NCBI GenBank assembly: GCA_015061665.1
Contig: SUWC01000023.1
Location: 1-39,767, forward strand
Direction of reading: 5' to 3'
Source: Lentisphaerota bacterium
GTDB taxonomy: Bacteria; Verrucomicrobiota; Kiritimatiellia; RFP12; UBA1067
Length of the DNA stretch: 39,767 nt
The position numbers and the translations under genes are program-made. Below the pieces are notes generated by a model, which was not told the DNA's origin, searched no databases, and saw nothing but the letters and a program-made list of their open reading frames with translations. This document shows positions 8,302-17,155 of this stretch, piece after piece. Each line of letters begins with the position of its first letter. The stretch's first letter is position 1.

Positions 8302-8312
8302 GAACTAGAACA

Positions 8313-8328
8313 CCTTTAACCTGAAAGG
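8313..8328 (+). promoter_or_regulatory. Small hairpin masking the kinase ribosome site
   Basis: CCTTT (8313-8317) can pair with AAAGG (8324-8328), which is part of the Shine-Dalgarno AAAGGA for the ATG at 8338. The 5-bp stem is weak, but it lies exactly over the ribosome site in the gap between permease and kinase. Confidence 0.25.
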
Positions 8329-8337
8329 ATAGCCAAA

Positions 8338-9510
8338 ATGCAGAACAAGGAAGTCTACGACGAGCTGGTCTCCAAGTTTGAGAAGATGTACGGCGCGAAG
8401 CCCGAGATTGTCGCCTACGCGCCGGGCCGCATCGAGGTTCTGGGCAACCACACGGACTACAACGAGGGCTACGTTTTCTCCGCCGCCATCGACAAGGGCA
8501 CGTTCTTCGCAGTCAGCGCGTCGGCCGACACGTCCTGCGAGCTTACGGCCGCCGACCTGATGGAGACGGCCAAGTTCGACGTCAACGACGTCAAGCCCGC
8601 GAAGGAGATGACCTGGCAGAACTACGTCACCGGAACGTTCAACTGGCTGTTCGACGGCAATCCCGCGAAGGCCGGCAAGGGCTGGAAGGGCATGTTCCTC
8701 GGCAACATTCCGCTTGGAGCGGGCCTTTCCTCCTCCGCGGCGCTCGAGATGTGCACCGCGCTTGCGCTCCAGAAGCTGTACGGAACCAACTTCGACAAGA
8801 CCCAGCTGGCGAAGATCGGCCAGAAGTCCGAGCACACCTTCGCAGGCTGCCCGTGCGGTCTTCTCGACCAGGCGTCCTCCATGTACGGCAAGGCCGGCGC
8901 GCTCGTCAAGAGCGACTTCCGCTTCAACACGTTCGAGAACGTCGAGATGGGTCCGGCCGTCGCGTTCATGATGGTCAAGTCCAACGCCAAGCACGCGCTT
9001 GTCGACGGCGCGTATGCGTCGCGCCGCCAGGCGTGCGAGGACGCGGCGAAGTACTTCGCGGGCGTCCTTCGCAAGCCGGTCACGCACCTGCGCGACGTCA
9101 CCATGGCCGAGTGGGTGCTGTACCGCGGCGGACTCGACGAGACGAAGGCCCGCAGGGCGGTCCACCCGATCGGCGAGGACGAGCGCGTCCTCCAGGGCGC
9201 GGCGCTCCTCGAGAAGGGCGACCTCAAGGGCTTCGGCGCGCTCATGTACGATTCGCACGAGTCGAGCCGCAACTGGTTCGAGAACTCCTGCGAGGAGCTT
9301 GACGCCATTGTGGACGCTGCCAAGGCGATTCCCGAGGTCTACGGCGCGCGCCTTTCCGGCGGCGGATTCGGCGGCAGCTGCTGCCTTCTCGTCGACCCTG
9401 CGGCTGCGGACAAGATTGCCTCGCAGATCACCAGGGAGTACAAGGCAAAGTTCGGCGACGAGCCGACGTGCTCTTTGATCAAGCCTTCGGAAGGCGCGCA
9501 TCTCGTCTGA
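8338..9510 (+). CDS. galK: Galactokinase-like GHMP sugar kinase with variant sugar motif
   Basis: The 390-residue protein has the GHMP kinase order. An N-terminal sugar motif APGRIEVLGNHTDYNEG covers residues 28-44. The ATP loop IPLGAGLSSSAALE lies at about 124-137, the catalytic-Asp segment CGLLDQASSMYG follows, and the C-terminal glycine motif is LSGGGFGGSC. Galactokinases phosphorylate galactose at C1 for the Leloir pathway. Here the usual GEHTDYN reads GNHTDYN, so the Glu that contacts the sugar is Asn (N37), and the substrate may differ. The start at 8338 has AAAGGA 8 nt upstream. It is co-transcribed with the MFS permease. galT and galE are not in the window. Confidence 0.85.
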   Translation: MQNKEVYDELVSKFEKMYGAKPEIVAYAPGRIEVLGNHTDYNEGYVFSAAIDKGTFFAVSASADTSCELTAADLMETAKFDVNDVKPAKEMTWQNYVTGTFNWLFDGNPAKAGKGWKGMFLGNIPLGAGLSSSAALEMCTALALQKLYGTNFDKTQLAKIGQKSEHTFAGCPCGLLDQASSMYGKAGALVKSDFRFNTFENVEMGPAVAFMMVKSNAKHALVDGAYASRRQACEDAAKYFAGVLRKPVTHLRDVTMAEWVLYRGGLDETKARRAVHPIGEDERVLQGAALLEKGDLKGFGALMYDSHESSRNWFENSCEELDAIVDAAKAIPEVYGARLSGGGFGGSCCLLVDPAAADKIASQITREYKAKFGDEPTCSLIKPSEGAHLV

Positions 9511-9562
9511 GCGCGCCGTCCGTTCGGGCAAGCCACATAAACACTACAGAAGACAAGCGACA

Positions 9563-10705
9563 ATGAAATTGACAGTTTGCACCTTGACGGCCGCCATGGC
9601 CGCATCTGTGATGACGCTTCCCTCCCTCGCGCAGGACTGGGACGTCGATTCGGCTGAGGACGGGGTTTCGGCTGCGGCGGACGCAGCCGAAGGCGACGCC
9701 GTCAAACAGGCGGTGGATGCCTCGGACAAGCTGAAGAAGGCGGAACGCATTTTCACGTCCTTGCCGTTCTGCAGCCTGCTTGACGGGCATGGCGAATACA
9801 AGAAGCCCGGCAGCAGCAGCTGGGAGTCCGCCGAAGAAGGAGTCTACTATCCGCTCGGCACGGAATTCCGCACGACGGACGGTTCGTCGCAGATGGACAT
9901 CCGCTTCAGCCCGCTGCTTTCCGACGCGATCATCGTCTCGCTCAAGACACCGGCCAGCTTCGCCACGCGCGAGCAGCCTCTTGGCGACAAGACGAGGGCG
10001 ATCGTACTCCAGAGCGGCACAATCAACGTCACGCTGCCCAGGAACCTGCCGGATTCGCTCTTCAGCATCGTCTCCGGCGGCTTCAAGATCGTAAACCCGA
10101 AGGGCGAGTCGCGCATCGCCTACATTCGCACGACCGACGGCGAGGCCGCGCAGATTCGCTGCGTTACGGGAACGCTCAGCATCGAGGGTCGCCACTTCAA
10201 GTTCCCCGAGCTCAAGGCAGCGGACGAGGTCAAGATTCGCACGTCGCAGGACGGACTCTTCACCGGTCTCTACGGCAACCGCGGCGACTGCCTCACGCTT
10301 CTCGACCAGGGCCTCAAGCAGGTCAAGAACTTCGCGACTGGCGAAGTCACGGTCGAGAGCAAGCCTCTCGAGTGGAAGCTCTCGCCCCGCACGGCGGTCC
10401 GCATCCACCGCGCGCTGCCTTCGATCGGCGAGCGCATGAGCGTCACCATCATGACGTTCGACGCTGCCGGCGAGCTCAAGAACCGCTGCGCGTTCGCAGA
10501 GGGTCGCGAAGACGTCAATTCCGGCGAGCTTGCGCCTTCCGTCAAGCGCGACCGCGAGGCTCTTGCCAAGCAGGCCGCGGCGGCGGCGGAGACTGTCGCC
10601 GTGGAAGTCGATGTCGAAGCCGACGCGGAGGAGGAAGGCGAGGCCGGGGATTCCTCGGAATCCGAGGCTGGGTCTGATTCCGGAGACGATGACCTGGGTT
10701 TCTGA
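9563..10705 (+). CDS. Secreted FecR-like protein with acidic tail
   Basis: The 380-residue product has a signal peptide (cleavage likely after SLA, residue 23). An acidic segment precedes a central region (about 75-200) rich in beta strands. Phrases such as YPLGTEFRTTDGSSQMDIRF, AIVLQSGTINVTLP and FSIVSGGFKIVNPKG resemble FecR/iron-regulated periplasmic domains. The last ~45 residues are low-complexity Ala/Glu/Asp/Ser, ending DDDLGF. No sigma factor or TonB receptor lies next to it, so a classical FecR role is not supported. The SurA-like chaperone gene follows after 57 bp. The ribosome site is weak. FecR-like assignment is moderate; function unknown. Confidence 0.7.
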   Translation: MKLTVCTLTAAMAASVMTLPSLAQDWDVDSAEDGVSAAADAAEGDAVKQAVDASDKLKKAERIFTSLPFCSLLDGHGEYKKPGSSSWESAEEGVYYPLGTEFRTTDGSSQMDIRFSPLLSDAIIVSLKTPASFATREQPLGDKTRAIVLQSGTINVTLPRNLPDSLFSIVSGGFKIVNPKGESRIAYIRTTDGEAAQIRCVTGTLSIEGRHFKFPELKAADEVKIRTSQDGLFTGLYGNRGDCLTLLDQGLKQVKNFATGEVTVESKPLEWKLSPRTAVRIHRALPSIGERMSVTIMTFDAAGELKNRCAFAEGREDVNSGELAPSVKRDREALAKQAAAAAETVAVEVDVEADAEEEGEAGDSSESEAGSDSGDDDLGF

Positions 10706-10762
10706 TGGCGATTTAGGAGATTTCAACAAGTACAATAGAATCAAGGAAAGAAGCAGCACAAA

Positions 10763-12436
10763 ATGGTTATTCTGCAGTTCAACAAGCTCATCCGAAACAA
10801 GTGGGTGTGGGGCGCGTTTGCGGTAGTGGTCTCGGCGGCGTTTTGCTTTGACGACCTTTTCACGACGAGGAGGAACGAAGAGCGCAACATAGGCGACGCG
10901 GGGCTTCTCGACGGCAAGGCCGTGACGACGCGCGAGTTCGACGAGGTCCGCGCGGAGGCCATCGGCCTCGGTCGTTCGCGCCGCAGCGACGAGGATGCGT
11001 ATTCTGTCAACCTTAAGACGTGGAAGCGCCTCGCAGGCGTCCGCGCGGCGGAGCAGGCTGGTGTCGTCGTGAGCGACGCCGCGCTTGCCGACGCGATCCA
11101 GGGCATGTTCGGCCGCTCGTCGTTCGATTACAACATGTACCGCGCCCAGCTGATGCAGGTCGGCATCTCGCCCGAAGTGTTCGAGCGCAGCCTCCGCCGC
11201 GACATGCTCGTCAACCGTGCGGTCGTCGGCGAGCTCGTCGGCTCCGGCGTTTTCGTCTCCCCGATGGAGCTGGATCTCGCAGTCGCCGACGCGACGGACA
11301 AGTACACGGTCCGCGTCGCGAACTTCAGGCAGACGCCCGAGGAGGCCAACGCGGTCAAGCTCGACGACGCCGGCCTCAAGGCATGGTACGACAAGAACGT
11401 CGAGAAGCTGGCTCTTCCCGAACTCGTGAAGATAAAATACCTCCGCTTCGACGCGGCGGATACGAACGTGCTCGCACGCATGACCGTTTCCGAGGACGAG
11501 ATGCGCGACTACTACGACGCTTCGTCCGACAAGTACACCACGACGGACACCAACGGCGTCGAGACGGTGAAGTCGTTCGATGAGGTCCGTCCGGAGATCG
11601 ACAGCGAGCTCCGCAGGCTCGCGGCCGTCGAGTTCTTCACGACCAACCTCCAGCGCCGCGCCTTCGCGGACCTCGGCAAGGACGAGGACGCCAAGGCAAG
11701 CAGGCTGGACAAGATCGCCAAGGAGGACGGCATCGAGTCGAAGGTCAGCGACTGGTTCTCACCCGAGGACAAGTTCGTCGAAGGCTTCATGAAGCGCAAG
11801 GAGACGATCTGCCCCGGCGCGCGCGACTTTGCCGACAATGTCGCCGAGCTCGACCCGTCTTCGCCCGACTTCCGCTATGCGGTCGTTGCGAGCGACAGGT
11901 ATGTCTGGCTCATCGAGAAGATCGTCTCGCGCCCCGCCCACACGCCTACTTTCGAGGAGGCCAAGGGCAAGATCGACGCGCGCGCTCTCCGCGACGCGAA
12001 GGCCGATGCGTTCAAGGCGTCCGTCGAGGCGATCCGCGCCAAGGGCAAGGAAGCCGTTCTCGCCACCTCCGATGTCTCGACCAACCTCACGTTCAGCGTC
12101 GTCGAACTCCGCCAGGGTGCGTTCCCCGACCAGAACGCAGTTGTCCGCGCGGCTTCCAAGCTCGCAGCGGGCGATGTCTCCGAGTTCGTCTCGACGGGAA
12201 CGGGACGCGGCATCCTCGTCGTCTGCGAGAAGCGTGAGGACGGCGATCCTGCGGCCCAGGTCAACCTGCGCGAGTCCATGCGCCGTCAGATGACAGGCGC
12301 GCTCCTGCGCGCAACGGCCGAGAGCTGGGAGGACGCCAACCTCAAGCGCATGAACCTCAATCCGTCCTCCGGCTACGAGACGGTCGAGCCTGTCGACGAA
12401 GACGGCGAGTCCCCAGCCGAAACGGCGGAAGGCTGA
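10763..12436 (+). CDS. SurA/PpiD-like membrane-anchored periplasmic chaperone
   Basis: The 557-residue protein has a short cytosolic start, one membrane helix (about 14-30, WVWGAFAVVVSAAFCF) and a large helical periplasmic part. Residues about 45-170 (DGKAVTTREFDEV, then helices around DYNMYRAQLMQVGISPEVFERSLRRDML) match the SurA/PpiD N-terminal fold. A C-terminal segment (about 440-500, with LAAGDVSEFVSTGTGRGILVV) resembles the PpiD tail. No intact parvulin active-site motif is evident between them, so it is probably a holdase-type outer-membrane-protein chaperone rather than an active isomerase. A possible -10 (TACAAT) lies near 10730. The dut gene follows after 7 bp. Confidence 0.75.
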   Translation: MVILQFNKLIRNKWVWGAFAVVVSAAFCFDDLFTTRRNEERNIGDAGLLDGKAVTTREFDEVRAEAIGLGRSRRSDEDAYSVNLKTWKRLAGVRAAEQAGVVVSDAALADAIQGMFGRSSFDYNMYRAQLMQVGISPEVFERSLRRDMLVNRAVVGELVGSGVFVSPMELDLAVADATDKYTVRVANFRQTPEEANAVKLDDAGLKAWYDKNVEKLALPELVKIKYLRFDAADTNVLARMTVSEDEMRDYYDASSDKYTTTDTNGVETVKSFDEVRPEIDSELRRLAAVEFFTTNLQRRAFADLGKDEDAKASRLDKIAKEDGIESKVSDWFSPEDKFVEGFMKRKETICPGARDFADNVAELDPSSPDFRYAVVASDRYVWLIEKIVSRPAHTPTFEEAKGKIDARALRDAKADAFKASVEAIRAKGKEAVLATSDVSTNLTFSVVELRQGAFPDQNAVVRAASKLAAGDVSEFVSTGTGRGILVVCEKREDGDPAAQVNLRESMRRQMTGALLRATAESWEDANLKRMNLNPSSGYETVEPVDEDGESPAETAEG

Positions 12437-12443
12437 CGAAGAC

Positions 12444-12872
12444 ATGGTTCTGAAGTTCAAGAGAATACATCAGGACGCATCGATCCCCGCGTACGCTCAT
12501 CCGAGTGACGCGGGGATGGACGTTAGAAGCGTAGAGAACATCGTCATTCCGGCCAGGGGGAGGGCCCTTGTCCACACAGGCCTCGTCATGCTGCTTCCGC
12601 CAGGATACGAGGCGCAGGTGCGTCCGCGCTCCGGCCTCGCGCTGAAGAACGGCGTGACGGTCCTGAACACGCCTGGCACGATCGACTCCGGTTACCGCGG
12701 GGAAGTCGGAGTGATACTCTTCAATTCCTCTGACGAGCCGTTCAGCGTCGCCAAGGGGGACAAGATAGCTCAGATAGTCATTGCGCCGGTGACCCAGCCC
12801 GAGATCGCCGAGACGGACGAAGTGGACTCGACGGATCGCGGGGTCGGCGGATTCGGATCGACAGGCGTTTGA
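12444..12872 (+). CDS. dut: dUTP diphosphatase (dUTPase)
   Basis: This trimeric enzyme hydrolyses dUTP to dUMP, keeping uracil out of DNA and supplying the dTMP pathway. All five signature motifs are present in the 142-residue protein: SDAGMD (21-26), RPRSGLA (60-66), GTIDSGYRGEV with catalytic D81 (78-88), KGDKIAQIVI (104-113) and the flexible C-terminal RGVGGFGSTG (132-141). The length is typical. It begins 7 bp after the chaperone stop and is followed after 18 bp by def. Confidence 0.97.
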   Translation: MVLKFKRIHQDASIPAYAHPSDAGMDVRSVENIVIPARGRALVHTGLVMLLPPGYEAQVRPRSGLALKNGVTVLNTPGTIDSGYRGEVGVILFNSSDEPFSVAKGDKIAQIVIAPVTQPEIAETDEVDSTDRGVGGFGSTGV

Positions 12873-12890
12873 CATTTGCAGGAGATAAAG

Positions 12891-13436
12891 ATGGTTCTTA
12901 AGGTTTATGTCTATGGCGAGAAGGTCCTGCGCGAGAAGGCGCAGCCTGTCGGAGTGGTGACGGATGAACTGCGCCGCCTTGCGGACGACATGCTGGAGAC
13001 GATGCACAAGGCGCGCGGCGTCGGGCTTGCGGCCCAGCAGGTCGGCCATTTGGAGAAGATGTGCGTCATCGACATCCCTGACGGATGCGAGGACGAGGAG
13101 GATGCAATCTTCAACGCGCCGATCCAGATGCCACTCAGGCTTTTCAACCCTGAGATCATCTCGCAGGAGGGGTCGGTCCACGACAAGGAGGGATGCCTCA
13201 GCTTCCCCAAGATCGGCGGTGCCGTCACGCGCGCGGCCCAGGTCACGTGCCAGTACATCGACGAGAAGGGCGCGCCGCAGGTCATAACGGCCAGGGGCTT
13301 CCTCGCACGCGCGCTCCAGCACGAGATCGACCATCTCAACGGCATACTCTACATCGACCACATGTCCGCCGTCGAGCGACTTTCGCTCGCGGCCAAGCTC
13401 AAGAAGCTCTCAAAGGCAAACGGAGGCGTGCGTTGA
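12891..13436 (+). CDS. def: Peptide deformylase
   Basis: This metalloenzyme removes the formyl group from new polypeptides. The 181-residue protein carries motif 1 GVGLAAQQVG (43-52), motif 2 EGCLSFP with metal ligand C102, and motif 3 QHEIDHLNG with H144, catalytic E145 and H148. ATG 12891 is chosen over in-frame upstream starts because GGAG lies 6 nt before it. Its stop codon overlaps the TTG start of pyrC. Confidence 0.97.
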   Translation: MVLKVYVYGEKVLREKAQPVGVVTDELRRLADDMLETMHKARGVGLAAQQVGHLEKMCVIDIPDGCEDEEDAIFNAPIQMPLRLFNPEIISQEGSVHDKEGCLSFPKIGGAVTRAAQVTCQYIDEKGAPQVITARGFLARALQHEIDHLNGILYIDHMSAVERLSLAAKLKKLSKANGGVR

Positions 13437-14506
13437 GGCTCGACCTTCCAGGTTTTATCGACGTCCACGTCCATTTCCGCGACCCCGGGATGACGGATGC
13501 GGAGAACATGTCCTCCGGCGTCGCTGCCGCGAGGCGCGGCGGTTTTGCCGCGGTCGTGACGATGCCGAACACGAAGCCTGCGTGCGACTCCCCCGAGCTG
13601 ATCAGCCACCAGCGGCGGCTAGACGGCGACGTGCTGGTGTTTCCGTCTGCGGCCATAACCAGGGGACGCCTTGGGCGCGAGGTCTCGGACATAGAGCTGC
13701 TGGCCGAGTCCGGCGCGGCTTTTTTCACGGACGACGGGAGCTATGTCTCCGACGCGCACGTCATGGAGGACGCGATGCGCCGTGTTGCGAAGCTTGGCAT
13801 GGTCGTGTGCGAGCATGCGATGGCCCCTTCGATCCAGGCCGGGGGCGTCATTCGCGACTGCGCCCTTGCGTGCAGGCTCAATTTGCCGGTGATCAGGCCC
13901 GAAACCGAAATTGAGGCGATTCGACGCGACGTGTCGATTTGCCGCGAGACGGGGTGCCGTCTCCACATCCAGCACATTTCCACCGCGGGCGGCGTTGAGC
14001 TTGTCCGCGAAGCGCAGCGCGAGGGACTGCCCGTAACGGCGGAGGCCACGCCCCACCACCTCCTTCTCTCGTGCGACGAAATCGAAGCGGACGACGCGAA
14101 CTTCAAGATGGCGCCTCCGCTCGGAAACGGCGAGGACCGCGCTGAGCTGCGAAGGGCCGTGAAGGACGGCGTGCTTATGTTCGCGACTGACCACGCGCCG
14201 CATCCCGCAGCGACGAAGTCCCTTGGGTTTGCGAAAAGCGCGAACGGCATAGTCGGCCTTGAGTGCGCCGTCGCGATAACATACTCGGTGATGGTCGAAG
14301 GCGAGGGGATGTCCGTCGACGCCTGGGCGAAGGCCTGGTCGGACAAGCCGCGCGCGCTTCTGCCGCAGTCGATGGCAGACCTTGCGGCGCGTCGCACGAC
14401 GTCGGTCGATACCGATGCGCTGCGGAGCGTCGACGTGGGGTCCTTTGCATCGCTTTCGCGAAATTGTCCGTACGGCGGAATGCAGTTCCGCTGCTGGCCC
14501 ATGTAA
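13433..14506 (+). CDS. pyrC: Dihydroorotase (class I, PyrC-type)
   Basis: This enzyme cyclises carbamoyl-aspartate to dihydroorotate in pyrimidine synthesis. The 357-residue product shows the metal motif DVHVHFRDPG (10-19), MPNTKP, the second-metal histidines in EHAM and IQHISTAGG, and catalytic Asp in FATDHAPHP. The start is TTG at 13433, overlapping the def stop (TTGA); GGAGG lies 6 nt upstream and the family N-terminus (GFIDVHVH) begins immediately after. No ATG fits, so this is a genuine non-ATG start with likely translational coupling to def. Confidence 0.93.
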   Translation: MRLDLPGFIDVHVHFRDPGMTDAENMSSGVAAARRGGFAAVVTMPNTKPACDSPELISHQRRLDGDVLVFPSAAITRGRLGREVSDIELLAESGAAFFTDDGSYVSDAHVMEDAMRRVAKLGMVVCEHAMAPSIQAGGVIRDCALACRLNLPVIRPETEIEAIRRDVSICRETGCRLHIQHISTAGGVELVREAQREGLPVTAEATPHHLLLSCDEIEADDANFKMAPPLGNGEDRAELRRAVKDGVLMFATDHAPHPAATKSLGFAKSANGIVGLECAVAITYSVMVEGEGMSVDAWAKAWSDKPRALLPQSMADLAARRTTSVDTDALRSVDVGSFASLSRNCPYGGMQFRCWPM

Positions 14507-14534
14507 CATGTAACACTACAACAGGAGAAATGGA

Positions 14535-15464
14535 ATGGCTCTGACTATTCAGGACTTGAACGCCCGCTACGGTGCACCGGGAAGGATCGTTTTCCGCGCT
14601 GGATTCGGCGGATATCCGGAGGTGGTTCTGACAAACCAGTACGGCTCGGCCGAGGTTGCGCTTCTCGGCGCGAATGTGCTTTCGTACAAGCCTACTGGCC
14701 ATGCGCCCGTCATCTTCCGCCCGGCAAAGCGCGACTACAACCGCGGCGAATCGATTCACGGCGGCATACCCGTCTGTTTCCCGCAGTTCGGCAAGCTCGC
14801 CATCCCCGGCATGGCGCAGCACGGCTTCGCGCGCGTCATGCCCTTCGAGGTCCGCGGAACGCAGTATTCCGAGGAAATGACCGAGGTCACGCTCGGGCTA
14901 AAGGCGACGGACGAGACGCGAAAGATATGGCCTTTCGACTTTGACCTCGAGATCAAGGTGTCCGTCTCCATGAAGCTCAACCTTACGATGACCACGACGA
15001 ACAGAGATCGCTCCGCCTTCGAATTCACAGGAGGGTTCCATCCGTATTTCCGCGTCAAGGAGCGCGACGGGGTCGAGGTCGCCGGGCTTGATGGCTGCAG
15101 CTACGTCTACGCGGTCGACATGACGGACCACGTGCAGAGCGGCAACCTTGCGATGAACACGTCCACCGACCATGTCTTCTCGCTTCCCCCGGCTGCTAAG
15201 CACGAGTTCGCGCTGATCGACCGCGGCCTTCGCCGCGCGATTGCGATGGTCTCCAGCGGGAATTCGACTGCGATTGTCTGGAATCCGGGTCCGGAGGGGA
15301 AGATAGCCGACTTCGAGTCCGACGACTGGAACAAGTTCGTCTGCGTAGAGCCCGTCACGGCATGGCCGAAGGCGACGCATTCGCTTGCGCCGGGCGAGAA
15401 CCACCAGCTGCTCGTCGCGATTCAGAGCGTCCTCGACGACGCCGAGGGGGCGGCCCAGGCATGA
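14535..15464 (+). CDS. yeaD: D-hexose-6-phosphate mutarotase (YeaD-like aldose epimerase)
   Basis: The 309-residue protein belongs to the galactose-mutarotase superfamily, which interconverts alpha and beta anomers. It carries [11 protein letters not shown] followed by HGFAR (the YeaD-type active-site region), the FHPYF histidine segment and VWNP near the C-terminus. The usual substrate of this group is glucose-6-phosphate. GGAG lies 7 nt before the ATG. Its stop overlaps the nfo start (ATGA). An out-of-frame ATG at 14530 opens only a 4-codon ORF. Confidence 0.88.
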   Translation: MALTIQDLNARYGAPGRIVFRAGFGGYPEVVLTNQYGSAEVALLGANVLSYKPTGHAPVIFRPAKRDYNRGESIHGGIPVCFPQFGKLAIPGMAQHGFARVMPFEVRGTQYSEEMTEVTLGLKATDETRKIWPFDFDLEIKVSVSMKLNLTMTTTNRDRSAFEFTGGFHPYFRVKERDGVEVAGLDGCSYVYAVDMTDHVQSGNLAMNTSTDHVFSLPPAAKHEFALIDRGLRRAIAMVSSGNSTAIVWNPGPEGKIADFESDDWNKFVCVEPVTAWPKATHSLAPGENHQLLVAIQSVLDDAEGAAQA

Positions 15465-16306
15465 AGATCGGATGCCACCTCTCGTCCGCGGGCGGCTATC
15501 TCGCGATGGCCCAGACGGCAGTGTCGATCGGTGCCAACGTCTTCCAGTTCTTCACGCGCAATCCGCGCGGAGGCGCTGCGAAGCCAATCGACAAGGCGGA
15601 CGTCAAGGCGTTTGCCGAATTCGCGTCCGAGAACGGCATCGGCCCGATTCTCGCGCACGCTCCGTACACGCTCAATGCCGCCAGCTCCGATCCGAGGATC
15701 CGCGACTTCGCGATGTCCGTCTTCGTCGATGACCTGAACCGGCTTGAGCACACGCCCGGCGCGCTTTACAACTTCCACCCCGGCAGCCATGTCGGGCAGG
15801 GCGCGGAAACCGGCATAGCGCTGATTTCCGACCTGCTGCTCAAGGTCTTCGACAGCGTCGAAAAGCGCAAGGGCGGCGCGGTCGCTACGACGGTTCTGCT
15901 CGAAACTATGTCCGGCAAGGGCTCGGAGGTCGGGCGCAACTTCGAGGAGGTCAGGGCTGTGATCGACCGCGTTGGACGCGACGACGTCGGGGTGTGCCTC
16001 GACACCTGCCACGTATGGGACGGCGGGTACGACATAGTCAACGACCTTGACGGCGTGCTGGACAGATTCGACTCCGTCATCGGGCTTGGGCGCCTGAAGG
16101 CGATTCACCTAAACGACTCCATGAACGTCCTTGCCGCGCACAAGGACCGCCACGAGAAGATAGGGAAGGGGAAAATCGGGCTTGACGCCCTGGCGAGGGT
16201 GATCAACCATCCCAAGCTGAGAAATTTGCCGTTTTACCTGGAGACGCCGTGCGACCTCCAGGGATACAAGGAAGAAATCGCACTGCTGAAAGGACTTTGG
16301 AAATGA
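15461..16306 (+). CDS. nfo: Endonuclease IV (AP endonuclease)
   Basis: This enzyme cleaves DNA at abasic sites in base-excision repair. The 281-residue TIM-barrel protein has the family order of zinc ligands: [41 protein letters not shown] and [13 protein letters not shown], then LETP near the end. Start 15461 overlaps the mutarotase stop, and stop 16304-16306 overlaps the panC start, both as ATGA. Confidence 0.96.
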   Translation: MKIGCHLSSAGGYLAMAQTAVSIGANVFQFFTRNPRGGAAKPIDKADVKAFAEFASENGIGPILAHAPYTLNAASSDPRIRDFAMSVFVDDLNRLEHTPGALYNFHPGSHVGQGAETGIALISDLLLKVFDSVEKRKGGAVATTVLLETMSGKGSEVGRNFEEVRAVIDRVGRDDVGVCLDTCHVWDGGYDIVNDLDGVLDRFDSVIGLGRLKAIHLNDSMNVLAAHKDRHEKIGKGKIGLDALARVINHPKLRNLPFYLETPCDLQGYKEEIALLKGLWK

Positions 16307-17106
16307 AGACATTCCGCGAACCGAAGAAGCTGCAGAAATGGTGCCGTGAACGCAAGGCCGCCGGTCGCAAGATCGCGCTCGTCCCGACGATGGGATACCT
16401 CCATGAGGGGCACATCTCGCTCATCGAGGCCGCGAAGAGGAAAGGCGCGGACGAAATAGTCGTCTCCGTTTTCGTGAATCCGGTGCAGTTTGGTCCGAAC
16501 GAGGACTACGCCAAGTACCCGCGCGACGAGAAGGCGGACCTTGCCAAGTGCCGCGCTGCGGGCGCGACGGCGGTCTTCTTCCCCACGCCCGAGAACATGT
16601 ACCTCGACAGGCATTCCGTATACGTCGTCGAGGAGGATCTTTCAAAGGGACTCTGCGGCGCGAGGCGTCCAGGCCATTTCCGCGGCGTCTGCACGGTCGT
16701 CGCGAAGCTTTTCAACCTTGCGCATCCTGACTTCGCTGTCTTCGGGCAGAAGGACTACCAGCAGGCGCAGGTGATAAAGCGCATGGTCCGCGACCTGAAC
16801 TTCGACCTAGACATAGTCGTGGCCCCGATCGTGCGCGAGAAGTCGGGCCTTGCGAAGAGCTCTCGCAACACCTACCTCTCCGACGCGGAGCGCGAGATGG
16901 CGCTTGCGATATCGCGTTCGCTTCAGGACCCGAAAACAGTGAAGTCCGTCGCGAAGCAGCTTGAGAAGGCCGGCCTCAAGGTCGACTACGTCGAGTGCGT
17001 GGACGCCGAGACGCTCGAGCCGCGCAGGAAGATCGAGAAGGGCACGTGCGTCCTTGTGGCGGCCTACTGCGGCAAGACCCGCCTCATAGACAACAAGGTC
17101 ATCTAG
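16303..17106 (+). CDS. panC: Pantothenate synthetase
   Basis: This enzyme joins pantoate and beta-alanine using ATP, the last step of pantothenate synthesis. The 267-residue protein starts conventionally and shows [10 protein letters not shown] (the HxGH nucleotide motif, H34 and H37), [23 protein letters not shown] and the KMSKS-like SSRNTYL. Start 16303 (ATGA overlap with nfo) is preferred to a longer in-frame extension inside nfo. panB and panD are not in the window. Confidence 0.96.
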   Translation: MKTFREPKKLQKWCRERKAAGRKIALVPTMGYLHEGHISLIEAAKRKGADEIVVSVFVNPVQFGPNEDYAKYPRDEKADLAKCRAAGATAVFFPTPENMYLDRHSVYVVEEDLSKGLCGARRPGHFRGVCTVVAKLFNLAHPDFAVFGQKDYQQAQVIKRMVRDLNFDLDIVVAPIVREKSGLAKSSRNTYLSDAEREMALAISRSLQDPKTVKSVAKQLEKAGLKVDYVECVDAETLEPRRKIEKGTCVLVAAYCGKTRLIDNKVI

Positions 17107-17155
17107 CCTGAATCGTTTTTTCGTTAAGCACATACATCGCATACATCTGGGGAAA

